A DNA stretch of 7,136 nt from Bacillota bacterium (lineage in GTDB: Bacteria; Bacillota; Clostridia; Peptostreptococcales; Anaerovoracaceae): contig JAFWDF010000038.1 of NCBI GenBank assembly GCA_017534025.1, positions 1-7,136 on the forward strand, read 5' to 3'. The notes under the pieces are model-generated. The model was not told the origin of the DNA. It saw only the letters and a list, made by a program, of their open reading frames with translations, and did no database searches. This document shows positions 1 to 6,143 of this stretch, in pieces (position 1 is the first letter of the stretch; each line of letters opens with the position of its first letter). The translations under genes and the position numbers were made by a program.

Positions 1-734
1 GCAACGGCTGGCTGCACAATGTGGCCGCTTCCAATACCGACCTGGTACTGGGCATTATCTGCGAGGAATGGGGCCTGATCATCGCCGTGCTGACCGTTTC
101 CATTATCGTTACCATGTCGGTCTTCGCATTCCGGGTCGTGCAGACCGGGCGTTCTTCGTACTATACCATCGCTGCCTGCGCGGCTACATCCCTGTTTGTG
201 TTCCAGACGATTCTCAACGTCTTCGGTTCTGTAGACCTCCTTCCGCTGACCGGTGTTACATTCCCGTTCGTGTCCTGCGGCGGATCGAGCATGATCGCCT
301 CCTGGGGCCTGCTGGCCTTCCTGAAGGCAGCGGATACCAGACAGGACGCCAGCTTCGCTGTACGCCGCAAAACGGCGCTCGGCGCAGTACCGGAGCATGA
401 GGAACGGGACGATTCTATCATCCCTCCGAAGGACAAGCCGATCCCTCGCCGGGAAGAAAGACCGGTTTATGTTCCCCGCCCTCGTCCTCGTCCGCAGCCG
501 GAAGAGCCGGAGCCGGAAGAAATATCTGAATTCTGGAAAATTGACGCGGCAGAAGATGAAAACGAAATTGACGCATTCCTCCGTCAGTTTGATGAAATCG
601 GGGAAGTACTTTATGACGATGAATACTTTACACCGGCGCCGGTACAGACGGATGAGGACCGGGAAATCGATGAATTCCTGAGCCAGTTCGACCGGCTGGA
701 TGAAAACGGGGAAGATTGGGGGCGGAACGAATGA
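1..734 (+). CDS. SEDS-family peptidoglycan polymerase (FtsW/RodA/SpoVE), C-terminal part
   Basis: Partial gene: the reading frame is open from base 3 and the N-terminal half lies outside the window. SEDS proteins polymerise lipid II into glycan strands in the cytoplasmic membrane, together with a class B PBP. Seen here: the C-terminal SEDS signature (LPLTGVTFPFVSCGGSS, about bases 240-290, equivalent to the FtsW segment GLTLPLISYGGSS), the preceding loop ASNTDLVLGIICEEWG, and at least three hydrophobic segments. After the last membrane helix an unusually long tail of about 120 residues begins near base 363. It has basic and proline-rich stretches (RPRPRPQP) and then becomes very acidic, with two copies of EIDxFLxQFD. 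The stop codon overlaps the start of the downstream PBP gene (ATGA, 731-734), which indicates translational coupling and a polymerase–transpeptidase pair. Family assignment is firm. Whether it serves division or elongation cannot be told from the sequence. The GTG at base 21 is internal, not the start. Confidence 0.93.
   Translation, partial: NGWLHNVAASNTDLVLGIICEEWGLIIAVLTVSIIVTMSVFAFRVVQTGRSSYYTIAACAATSLFVFQTILNVFGSVDLLPLTGVTFPFVSCGGSSMIASWGLLAFLKAADTRQDASFAVRRKTALGAVPEHEERDDSIIPPKDKPIPRREERPVYVPRPRPRPQPEEPEPEEISEFWKIDAAEDENEIDAFLRQFDEIGEVLYDDEYFTPAPVQTDEDREIDEFLSQFDRLDENGEDWGRNE
564..698 (+). repeat. Duplicated EIDxFLxQFD motif in the SEDS cytoplasmic tail
   Basis: Two copies of a short amphipathic motif lie 99 bases (33 codons) apart within the tail of the SEDS protein. 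Copy 1 (bases 564-605) reads EIDAFLRQFDEIGE and copy 2 (bases 663-698) reads EIDEFLSQFDRL. Nine of the first ten residues of the repeat register are identical or conservative. The codons differ between copies, so the protein sequence rather than a recent DNA duplication appears to be kept. The spacer is acidic with a YDDEYFTPAP stretch. A docking motif for a cytoplasmic partner is an inference. Confidence 0.8.
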
Positions 735-2083
735 AAAAGATAACGAGACGAACCTACATCTGCCTCATCCTGTCCCTGCTGCTGCTTATCGGCACGGTTA
801 CCTTCATCCACCGGTTCTTTGCCAACGGAAGCAGCTGGGCTTCTTTCAGCTCCAACAGCCATATTTATACAGACGGGCAGATCAGCGCGGGCAGTATTTA
901 TGATATCCGGGGAACCAGGCTGGCCAGTTATGACGACGGCTGGCATTACAGCGACGACCGTGATATCCGTCTGGGAACCATTCATGCCGTGGGCGATCCG
1001 GGAGGCCACATCGGCACCGGAGCACTTTCGGCGTTTGCCAGCAAACTGACCGGCTACAATATCATTACCGGTACCGGAGTCGGGACGACGAGCGGAAGAG
1101 ATCTGTATCTCACCATTGATGCTGATCTCTGCGGCACCGCGCGGGACGCGTTGGGCGATTACGACGGCCTTGTAGGAGTATATGATTACACCACGGGACG
1201 TATCCTCTGCATGGTCAGTTCCCCTGCGCCGGATCCGTACAACCAGGAGGAAGAAGCTGCGGAAGGGTCGTATATCAACAAGTTCTTCTCTTCCACGTTT
1301 ATCCCCGGTTCCACCTTCAAAGTCGTCACAGCGACCGCTTCGCTGGAAAATCTCTCCGGCATCTGGGACAGATCCTTCACCTGCTCCGGCAGTGTGGATA
1401 TCGGCGGTTACAAGGTCACCTGCGGCCGCGCCCACGGTACTCTGAATATCAGTTCTGCGCTGAACGAATCCTGCAACGTGACCTTCGGTCAGCTTGCTGT
1501 GGAACTCGGTGTCAATACCATGGAGAAGTACGTGGAAAAAGCCGGCCTGACGACCCGCTACGATGTTAATGGCATTCATACCGCCGCTTCCACTTTTGAT
1601 TTCACGGCAGACGGGCTGGAAGGCCTGGCCTGGTCCGGCATCGGCCAGGGCAAGGACCTGGTCAATCCGTGCGCGATGATGGTCTACATGGGCGCCATCG
1701 CCAACGGCGGCCAGGCGGCGTCTCCGCAGATTCTGGAATCGGTGGTAATGAAAAACGGACTGCAGACAGAAGGCTATTCCGTCAAAAATACCGGCACTCT
1801 GATTGAACCGGAAACGGCGGAAGCGCTGACCGCCATAATGCGGGACGATGTACTGGATAATTACGGCCAGGACAACTTCCCGGGGCTGGAAATCTGCGCC
1901 AAGTCCGGAACCGCCCAGGTTTCTTCGGACGCGGCATCCAACGGCTGGTTCGTGGGATTCCTGAATGATGAGGAGCATCCGCTCGCCTTCGTCGCCATGG
2001 TGGAAGGAGGCGGATACGGCGCCCGCAGCGCGGGAAAAGTCATTAACACGGTACTGCAGGCGGCCATTGACGGCGGCTACTGA
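731..2083 (+). CDS. Class B penicillin-binding protein (peptidoglycan D,D-transpeptidase)
   Basis: 450 residues. It cross-links peptidoglycan stem peptides outside the membrane. One N-terminal membrane anchor (about residues 8-28) is followed by a short dimerisation-type region containing the conserved IYDIRGTRLA motif (56-65). The transpeptidase domain then carries all three active-site motifs: STFK with nucleophile Ser194 and Lys197, SCN at 247-249, and KSGTA at 391-395. No PASTA repeats are present. The length and layout resemble the compact PbpA/FtsI-like PBPs that sit beside SEDS genes in actinobacterial and clostridial wall-synthesis clusters. The ATG at 731 is chosen over the in-frame TTG at 716 because it overlaps the SEDS stop as ATGA, follows the G-rich stretch at 718-724, and gives a normal MKK start before the membrane anchor. 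It is co-transcribed with the SEDS gene and is presumably its partner. The catalytic motifs are intact, so the enzyme should be active. Confidence 0.95.
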   Translation: MKKITRRTYICLILSLLLLIGTVTFIHRFFANGSSWASFSSNSHIYTDGQISAGSIYDIRGTRLASYDDGWHYSDDRDIRLGTIHAVGDPGGHIGTGALSAFASKLTGYNIITGTGVGTTSGRDLYLTIDADLCGTARDALGDYDGLVGVYDYTTGRILCMVSSPAPDPYNQEEEAAEGSYINKFFSSTFIPGSTFKVVTATASLENLSGIWDRSFTCSGSVDIGGYKVTCGRAHGTLNISSALNESCNVTFGQLAVELGVNTMEKYVEKAGLTTRYDVNGIHTAASTFDFTADGLEGLAWSGIGQGKDLVNPCAMMVYMGAIANGGQAASPQILESVVMKNGLQTEGYSVKNTGTLIEPETAEALTAIMRDDVLDNYGQDNFPGLEICAKSGTAQVSSDAASNGWFVGFLNDEEHPLAFVAMVEGGGYGARSAGKVINTVLQAAIDGGY

Positions 2084-2125
2084 TGGCGGATTTTCACAGG
2101 GCATTAATATAATAATGATTTAAAA

Positions 2126-2167
2126 AAGGTGTGCACTTTTGCGATTGTCAGCAAAAATGCACACCTT
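2126..2167. terminator. Bidirectional rho-independent terminator between convergent genes
   Basis: 17-nt arms AAGGTGTGCACTTTTGC (2126-2142) and GCAAAAATGCACACCTT (2151-2167) pair with one mismatch around an 8-nt loop. On the minus strand the hairpin is followed by a run of T (complement of the A-run at 2122-2127), giving a strong terminator for the permease gene. On the plus strand the following TTATTTCAT is weaker but could stop the PBP transcript, whose stop codon is 42 bases upstream. Confidence 0.85.
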
Positions 2168-2190
2168 ATTTCATATCTGCTTCAGGCAGA

Positions 2191-2219
2191 CTGTATTTTC
2201 ATTACAAAAGGAAATACAG
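2191..2219 (-). repeat. Small inverted repeat over the permease stop codon
   Basis: Arms CTGTATTTTC (2191-2200) and GGAAATACAG (2210-2219) pair with one G-T wobble around a 9-nt loop that contains the TAA stop codon (2202-2204). It sits just before the main terminator of the permease gene. A role in 3' end stability is possible, but nothing else supports one. Confidence 0.45.
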
Positions 2220-3128
2220 CATCCCCGGCACGGTGACCATGGACAGCAGGGTGGTAATGAACACCGCCCTGGCGGCCAGGTTCTCATCATTATCATATAA
2301 AAGGGAAAACAACACACTGTTGTTCGCCACCGGCATCAGGATCAGCACCGTGAATACCTGCATCAGCAGCATATCTTTAATGAGCAGGCTCATACCGAAC
2401 AGAACCGGAAGCGGCAGCAGGATCAGTTTCACAAGCGTGAACGGATAAACCCGCAGATCGGTGAAGACTTCCTTTACCCGGATACCTGCCAGCGTGCCGC
2501 CTACCAGAATCATAGCCAGCGGCGAAGTGATTGCACCGACCATATCGAGCGCCAGAACAATGTCCCCCGGCAGCCGCACGTTCAGGAGATAAAAGACCAA
2601 AGCCAGCACAGAACAGAGCACACCGGGAGACAGCAGTTTCTTCAGGTCAATGCCGCCGGCACTTCCGGAACGGCCGTAATTAATCTGTATAACGCCGAGT
2701 GTAAAAGCGGCAATGTTGAATCCGATATTGAAAATCGCGGCGTACAGGATGCCTTCCGCCCCGAACAGGGCTTCGATCACCGGAAAACCCATAAACCCTA
2801 CATTGGAAAACGTGTACATGAACATGTACAGTCCCTGCTGCTCCAGGGGCACACGCATAATCTTCACCAGAAGAAAAGCCAGCAGAGGAACCAGAACGTA
2901 AAATGCCGCCGTCACAGCGAGCGCCTGCCCAATGACACCGAAATCCCGTTCCCCTGTCTGCTGCAGCACCGAGGCCAGAATAAAGGCCGGCATGGTTACA
3001 TCCAGCAGAATACGGGTCAGCTTCCGGTTCAGTTCCCGGTCCAGCATACCTGCTTTGAACATTATGTAACCCAGCCCCATAATAACGAACAGCTGGATCA
3101 TGCTGTGTGCAATTACTGCGATATCCAT
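2202..3128 (-). CDS. AEC (auxin efflux carrier) family transporter
   Basis: 308 residues, the usual length for bacterial AEC permeases, and hydrophobic throughout, with about ten membrane segments in two five-helix halves. The family signature appears in helix 4 as SNVGFMGFP (108-116), with the asparagine, glycine and proline that form the crossed-helix substrate region. A matching polar segment, PVANNSVLFSLLY (266-278), occurs in the second half. Characterised bacterial members move malate or other organic anions, but the substrate cannot be read from sequence. Start: ATG at 3128, preceded by a modest GGGAAGTAGGA Shine-Dalgarno region (3133-3143). The gene lies downstream of nfnAB on the same strand but is separated by about 230 bp, a terminator and its own promoter candidate, so it is probably a separate unit. 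No defect is seen. Confidence 0.9.
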   Translation of the reverse strand: MDIAVIAHSMIQLFVIMGLGYIMFKAGMLDRELNRKLTRILLDVTMPAFILASVLQQTGERDFGVIGQALAVTAAFYVLVPLLAFLLVKIMRVPLEQQGLYMFMYTFSNVGFMGFPVIEALFGAEGILYAAIFNIGFNIAAFTLGVIQINYGRSGSAGGIDLKKLLSPGVLCSVLALVFYLLNVRLPGDIVLALDMVGAITSPLAMILVGGTLAGIRVKEVFTDLRVYPFTLVKLILLPLPVLFGMSLLIKDMLLMQVFTVLILMPVANNSVLFSLLYDNDENLAARAVFITTLLSMVTVPGMLYFLL

Positions 3129-3168
3129 ATCATCCTACTTCCCTGTTCTCCGCTCTCTATGTATCTGC

Positions 3169-3259
3169 GCGCCTTGTTTCTGTGTTCCGGCGCACTCTTT
3201 TCGTTTTTCTTTGCTGCCGGGCACCTTGTTTCCACGCTCCGGCGCAGGCTTTTCATTTT
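3169..3259 (-). repeat. Imperfect tandem repeat (period 52) in the permease leader
   Basis: Two 39-nt units, 3169-3207 and 3221-3259, match at 31 of 39 positions. The shared blocks are CCTTGTTTC, TCCGGCGCA, CTTTTC and TTTT. Read on the minus strand, each unit folds into a small hairpin with arms GCGCC and GGCGC (unit 3169-3207) or GCGCC and GGTGC (unit 3221-3259), closing a 15-nt loop that ends in GAAACAA. The base that differs between the arms still pairs as G-U on the minus strand. The period is not a multiple of three, so this is not a protein repeat. Confidence 0.6.
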
Positions 3260-3263
3260 AGCA
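3255..3263 (-). promoter_or_regulatory. Extended -10 promoter candidate for the AEC permease
   Basis: On the minus strand the sequence TGC-TAAAAT matches an extended -10 element (TGn followed by five of six bases of TATAAT). No -35 box is visible at the right spacing, because that position is taken by the GC-rich nfn terminator stem. Transcription would begin near 3248 and give a leader of about 120 nt that includes both hairpins of the tandem repeat. Confidence 0.4.
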
Positions 3264-3272
3264 CATAAAACA

Positions 3273-3296
3273 GCCGGCGGCAAATCTGCCGCCGGC
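3273..3296 (-). terminator. Rho-independent terminator of nfnAB
   Basis: A perfect 10-bp GC-rich stem GCCGGCGGCA / TGCCGCCGGC with a 4-nt loop is followed on the minus strand by TGTTTTATG. It lies about 63 nt past the nfnB stop codon. Confidence 0.75.
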
Positions 3297-3306
3297 CTTC
3301 GCCCGG

Positions 3307-3326
3307 AGTCCGGAGCTGCCCGGACT
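3307..3326 (-). repeat. Accessory hairpin ahead of the nfnAB terminator
   Basis: A perfect 7-bp stem AGTCCGG / CCGGACT (3307-3313 and 3320-3326) with a 6-nt loop. It has no T-run of its own and stands between the nfnB stop and the main terminator stem, giving a twin-hairpin 3' end like the one after the SLH gene. Confidence 0.55.
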
Positions 3327-3358
3327 GTCATTTCAATGAAATTGCTGAATCGGATCCT

Positions 3359-4744
3359 TTAGTTTCCGCTCAGGAGCTTATCGATTTCCGCAGCGGCTTC
3401 CTTGCCTGCACCCATTGCCAGGATAACGGTTGCCGCACCGGTTACCGCATCGCCGCCCGCATATACGCGGTCGATGGAAGTCTTGCCGGTTTCATCTACT
3501 TCGATGCAGCCTCTTCTGTCGGTCTTCAGAGCGATGGTATCCTTCTTAATGATCGGATTCGGAGAAGTTCCCAGCGCCATGATCACGCAGTCGCAGTCCA
3601 TCTCGAATTCGGAGCCCGGAATTTCCGTAACGCCTCTTCTGCCGGAGTCATCCGGTTCGCCCAGCTGCATGCGGATGCAGCGGACACCGGTGACATTGTA
3701 GTTTTCATCCGACAGGATTTCCACCGGATTACAGAGCAGATCGAACTGGATATCCTCTTCCACCGCGTGTTCGACTTCTTCTTTTCTCGCCGGCAGTTCG
3801 TCCATACTTCTTCTGTAAACGATATGGGTTTCCGCACCGAGACGCTTCGCGCATCTGGCTGCGTCCATAGCCACGTTGCCGCCGCCTACAATGACCGCCT
3901 TCTTCGGATGAGAAATCGGCGTCATGGAATCCGGCTTATATGCCTTCATCAGATTGATTCTGGTGAGGAATTCGTTGGCGGAAAATACACCGTTATTATT
4001 GATGCCCGGAACGTTCATGAACTTCGGCAGACCGGCGCCGGAACCGATGAACACGGCGTCAAATCCGTATTTATCAAACAGGTCGTCGATGGACATGGAT
4101 TTGCCGAGAATCGTATTGGTTTCGATCTTTACACCCAGCGCCTCCAGGCCTTCGATTTCCTGCCGGACGATGCTCTTCGGAAGACGGAATTCAGGAATAC
4201 CGTAAACCAGTACGCCGCCAGGAATATGCAGTGCTTCGAAAATGGTCGCTTCATAGCCCTTCTTGGCAAGGTCGCCCGCACAGGTCAGCGAGGAAGGACC
4301 GGACCCGATCACCGCTACCTTCTTGCCGTTGGAAGCCGGCTTTTCCGGGAGCACGCGATTGTTTTCATTATGATAATCCGCAACGAATCTTTCGAGACGG
4401 CCGATGCCCACCGGCTCGCCCTTGATACCGCGTACGCAGTACTTTTCACACTGGTTTTCCTGTGGACATACACGTCCGCAGACCGCAGGAAGCGCGTTGG
4501 TGCCGGCGATGATCTGGTAAGCCTCTTCAAATTTTCCATCCTGGATTTCTTTGATGAATTCCGGAATCCTGACGTTTACAGGGCATCCCTGCATACAAGG
4601 CTTATGCTTGCACTGGAGGCAGCGCTGCGATTCAGACAGAGCCAGTTCTTCCGTATAGCCCTGCGCAACTTCCAAAAAGTTCTTATTTCTAACATCCGGT
4701 TCCTGAGAAGGCATAGGATACTTCGTGTTGATCATATCTGGCAT
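3359..4744 (-). CDS. nfnB: NADH-dependent reduced ferredoxin:NADP+ oxidoreductase, large subunit (GltD-like)
   Basis: 461 residues. With NfnA it couples NADH and reduced ferredoxin oxidation to NADP+ reduction by flavin-based electron bifurcation, in the cytoplasm. It has an N-terminal two-cluster iron–sulfur domain with Cys42-x2-Cys45-x4-Cys50-x3-Cys54 and Cys89-x3-Cys93-x5-Cys99-x3-Cys103. An FAD-binding GSGPSS loop follows at 147-152, then an NADP(H)-binding GGGNVAMDAAR segment (287-297) with RRS at 311-313, and a C-terminal flavin motif YAGGDAVTGAATV (428-440). Proteins of this shape are often annotated as glutamate synthase small subunit (GltA/GltD). No large glutamate synthase subunit is nearby and nfnA is directly upstream, so NfnB is the better call. 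A sulfide dehydrogenase (SudA) role is the main alternative. The ATG at 4744 is chosen over the ATG at 4735 because of the Shine-Dalgarno six bases upstream. There is a single base between the genes. Confidence 0.9.
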   Translation of the reverse strand: MPDMINTKYPMPSQEPDVRNKNFLEVAQGYTEELALSESQRCLQCKHKPCMQGCPVNVRIPEFIKEIQDGKFEEAYQIIAGTNALPAVCGRVCPQENQCEKYCVRGIKGEPVGIGRLERFVADYHNENNRVLPEKPASNGKKVAVIGSGPSSLTCAGDLAKKGYEATIFEALHIPGGVLVYGIPEFRLPKSIVRQEIEGLEALGVKIETNTILGKSMSIDDLFDKYGFDAVFIGSGAGLPKFMNVPGINNNGVFSANEFLTRINLMKAYKPDSMTPISHPKKAVIVGGGNVAMDAARCAKRLGAETHIVYRRSMDELPARKEEVEHAVEEDIQFDLLCNPVEILSDENYNVTGVRCIRMQLGEPDDSGRRGVTEIPGSEFEMDCDCVIMALGTSPNPIIKKDTIALKTDRRGCIEVDETGKTSIDRVYAGGDAVTGAATVILAMGAGKEAAAEIDKLLSGN

Positions 4745-4745
4745 T

Positions 4746-5588
4746 CTACTTCACCTCCGCATTCAGAAGATTACAATTCGCTTCTCTGACTTCTCTTTCG
4801 AAATCGCCATAAATTTTGCCACGGGAAATAGCGAGTTCCCAGTCGACTTCATGACCGTCGAAGTCAGGGCCGTCTACACAGGCAAACTTCATTTCGCCGC
4901 CTACTACAACACGGCAGCATCCGCACATACCGGTTCCGTCTACCATCAGCGGACAGAGGGAAACGATCGTCTTGATGCCGTAAGGCTTCGTAGTAAGGGA
5001 AACGAACTTCATCATCGGCATAGGACCGATCGCGATGACCTGATCGTATTCATTGCCTTCGTCAATGAGTTCCTTCAGAATCTCGGTAACCAGACCCTTT
5101 CTGCCGTGGGAGCCATCGTCTGTGCAGACAATATGTCTGGTGCTGGCATCTGCGTATTCATTTTCAAGGATGACGACATCCGCGTTCTTGAAACCTGTGA
5201 TTGCATGTACTTCACAGCCCTGCTGATGAAGTTTTCTCGCAATCGGGAACGCAATGGCGTTGCCTACGCCGCCGCCGACTACAGCAACCTTTTTCAGGCC
5301 TTCCGTATGAGTTGCGAGACCCAGCGGTCCGACGATGTCATAGAGATAATCGCCGGCTTTAAGAGTGTTCATCTTGTAAGTGGAATAACCCACCAGCTGG
5401 AAGATGATCGTTACCGTACCGTTTTCGCGGTCAAAATCATTAATCGTGAACGGCACCCGTTCGCCTTCTTCTTCCACGCGGACGATAACAAACTGTCCCG
5501 GTTCCGCTCTCTCGGAGATCATCGGCGCTTTGATCTCGATCAGAGAGATCGTAGGAGTAAGTATTTCCTTTCTCACTATTTCATACAT
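4746..5588 (-). CDS. nfnA: NADH-dependent reduced ferredoxin:NADP+ oxidoreductase, small subunit (PyrK/FNR-like)
   Basis: 280 residues, ferredoxin-NADP reductase fold related to PyrK, the dihydroorotate dehydrogenase electron-transfer subunit. The FAD site shows Arg44-Val-Pro-Phe-Thr48. The NAD(H) site shows GGGVGNA (105-111). The C-terminal [2Fe-2S] site reads Asp217-x4-Cys222-x2-Cys225-x11-Cys237. The first ligand position is Asp rather than the Cys of PyrK, which as I recall is typical of the NfnA structure. That Asp, together with the partner gene, separates it from a pyrimidine-pathway PyrK; no pyrD is nearby. Start: ATG at 5588, preceded by AAGGAGG (5599-5605) at ten bases. An ATG seven bases upstream is out of frame and too close to that site. 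First gene of the nfnAB operon. Confidence 0.9.
   Translation of the reverse strand: MYEIVRKEILTPTISLIEIKAPMISERAEPGQFVIVRVEEEGERVPFTINDFDRENGTVTIIFQLVGYSTYKMNTLKAGDYLYDIVGPLGLATHTEGLKKVAVVGGGVGNAIAFPIARKLHQQGCEVHAITGFKNADVVILENEYADASTRHIVCTDDGSHGRKGLVTEILKELIDEGNEYDQVIAIGPMPMMKFVSLTTKPYGIKTIVSLCPLMVDGTGMCGCCRVVVGGEMKFACVDGPDFDGHEVDWELAISRGKIYGDFEREVREANCNLLNAEVK
4751..4758 (-). promoter_or_regulatory. Shine-Dalgarno site of nfnB inside the nfnA 3' end
   Basis: GGAGGTGA on the minus strand, complementary to the 16S rRNA tail, lies six bases before the nfnB ATG and within the last codons of nfnA. It fixes the nfnB start at 4744 and implies translational coupling. Confidence 0.8.
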
Positions 5589-5688
5589 TGATCATTTTCC
5601 TCCTTCATAAATGCAGGGAAATTTTTCATGAATAAATATACGCATACAAAGAAATTGTACTTGTATAAATACATTATTGAGTGACTTT

Positions 5689-5717
5689 ACTGTATCACAG
5701 AATGCGGCATTCTTCAA
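5689..5717 (-). promoter_or_regulatory. Candidate sigma-A promoter of nfnAB with a palindrome in the spacer
   Basis: On the minus strand TTGAAG (5712-5717), a 17-bp spacer and TACAGT (5689-5694) fit a housekeeping promoter, four of six consensus bases in each box, with a TGn extension before the -10. The start would be near 5682, giving a leader of about 94 nt. The perfect palindrome GAATGC-G-GCATTC (5700-5712) lies within the spacer and touches the -35 box, a typical place for a regulator. Chosen by eye; other AT-rich -10-like hexamers lie closer to the gene (for example 5635-5640 and 5654-5659) but lack a -35 box. Confidence 0.4.
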
Positions 5718-5771
5718 TGAAACAGATCATGAAAACTGTCGCAATTGATAAATTTAATTATTCACAAATTC

Positions 5772-5802
5772 AGTGATTGCAACGGGTTGCATTGCATTCA
5801 CT
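5772..5802. promoter_or_regulatory. Nested operator-like palindrome
   Basis: TGCAAC-GG-GTTGCA (5778-5791) is a perfect 6-2-6 inverted repeat. It is flanked by AGTGA (5772-5776) and TCACT (5798-5802), which form an outer inverted pair. It lies about 60 bp upstream of the nfn -35 candidate and shares the GCATTC hexamer (5794-5799) with the palindrome in the nfn promoter spacer. This geometry suits a dimeric regulator. No known operator consensus was recognised. Confidence 0.35.
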
Positions 5803-5912
5803 CATTGTTGTACATAGTTTTTTCCAGCCATCGAAAATGCCTTGCATCGCTCTCAGCCTGATCGCGCTTTTTCATTCATTATGCCTGTATATTATTAATG
5901 TCAGGGGAACAT

Positions 5913-5945
5913 CCGGCATGCCTCCCTGCCGGGCGCTATTGCCCG
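5913..5945. repeat. Two overlapping, mutually exclusive hairpins in a GC island
   Basis: CCGGCA / TGCCGG (5913-5918 with 5927-5932) and CGGGC / GCCCG (5930-5934 with 5941-5945) overlap at 5930-5932, so only one can form at a time. The GC-rich block stands out in otherwise AT-rich DNA. No T-run and no adjacent gene make an attenuator role doubtful. Confidence 0.4.
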
Positions 5946-6069
5946 TGTAAAATAATAACAAACATGTTAATGGAATCGCAAACGGCCTGCAGTTCAGATA
6001 ACCATTTCCAATACTGGAATATTTTTCAATTGTTTTTTTGTTGGGCAGTACTTGCGCATACTGTTAATG

Positions 6070-6119
6070 AAGGGGCTGTGAAGAAATGGGGCTGAACGCC
6101 TCAGACTTCACAGCCCCTT
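6070..6119. repeat. Long inverted repeat, terminator-like or mini-element-like
   Basis: Perfect 14-bp arms AAGGGGCTGTGAAG (6070-6083) and CTTCACAGCCCCTT (6106-6119) enclose a 22-nt centre that folds into an inner GGGGC / GCCTC stem. Neither strand has a proper T-run after the stem, which argues against a simple terminator. The arms resemble the GGGGCTGT ends of some insertion sequences, so a remnant or miniature element is possible. No target-site duplication is evident. Confidence 0.6.
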
Positions 6120-6143
6120 TGCTGTTGCTGGAATGAATATGTG

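Larger units (their letters stand above)
5718..6069. other. AT-rich intergenic stretch upstream of nfnAB, no credible gene
   Basis: This stretch is AT-rich with many short T and A runs and stops in all frames except for short open frames. A 65-codon frame at 5898-6095 has no Shine-Dalgarno and runs into the hairpin at 6070, so it is not called. It contains the palindrome at 5778-5791 and the overlapping hairpins at 5913-5945. Apart from these I see nothing I can name. Confidence 0.6.

Noticed and set aside
611..2104. A 497-codon open frame on the minus strand opposite the PBP gene
   Set aside because: It lies antisense to a gene with all three PBP active-site motifs, has no recognisable domain or Shine-Dalgarno, and is explained by the codon bias of the real gene.
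3113..3331. A 72-codon minus-strand frame over the permease leader
   Set aside because: It crosses the nfn terminator hairpin and the tandem repeat, whose period of 52 breaks the frame; no Shine-Dalgarno precedes its possible starts.
3359..4744. Glutamate synthase small subunit (gltD)
   Set aside because: The domain layout fits, but there is no large subunit and the gene is coupled to an NfnA-type partner with an Asp cluster ligand, so NfnB explains more.
3767..5591. Two long plus-strand open frames (340 and 288 codons) opposite nfnB and nfnA
   Set aside because: They are antisense shadows of genes with clear cofactor motifs; their translations are rich in Arg, His and Phe with no domain pattern.
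5755..5767. A possible Rex operator upstream of nfnA (TTCACAA half-site at 5761-5767)
   Set aside because: Only one half-site is present; the second half at the required spacing is missing.
5898..6095. A 65-codon plus-strand frame with several cysteines and a hydrophobic stretch
   Set aside because: No Shine-Dalgarno, a start inside AT-rich DNA, and an end inside the 6070-6119 inverted repeat. Composition does not look like a selected peptide.
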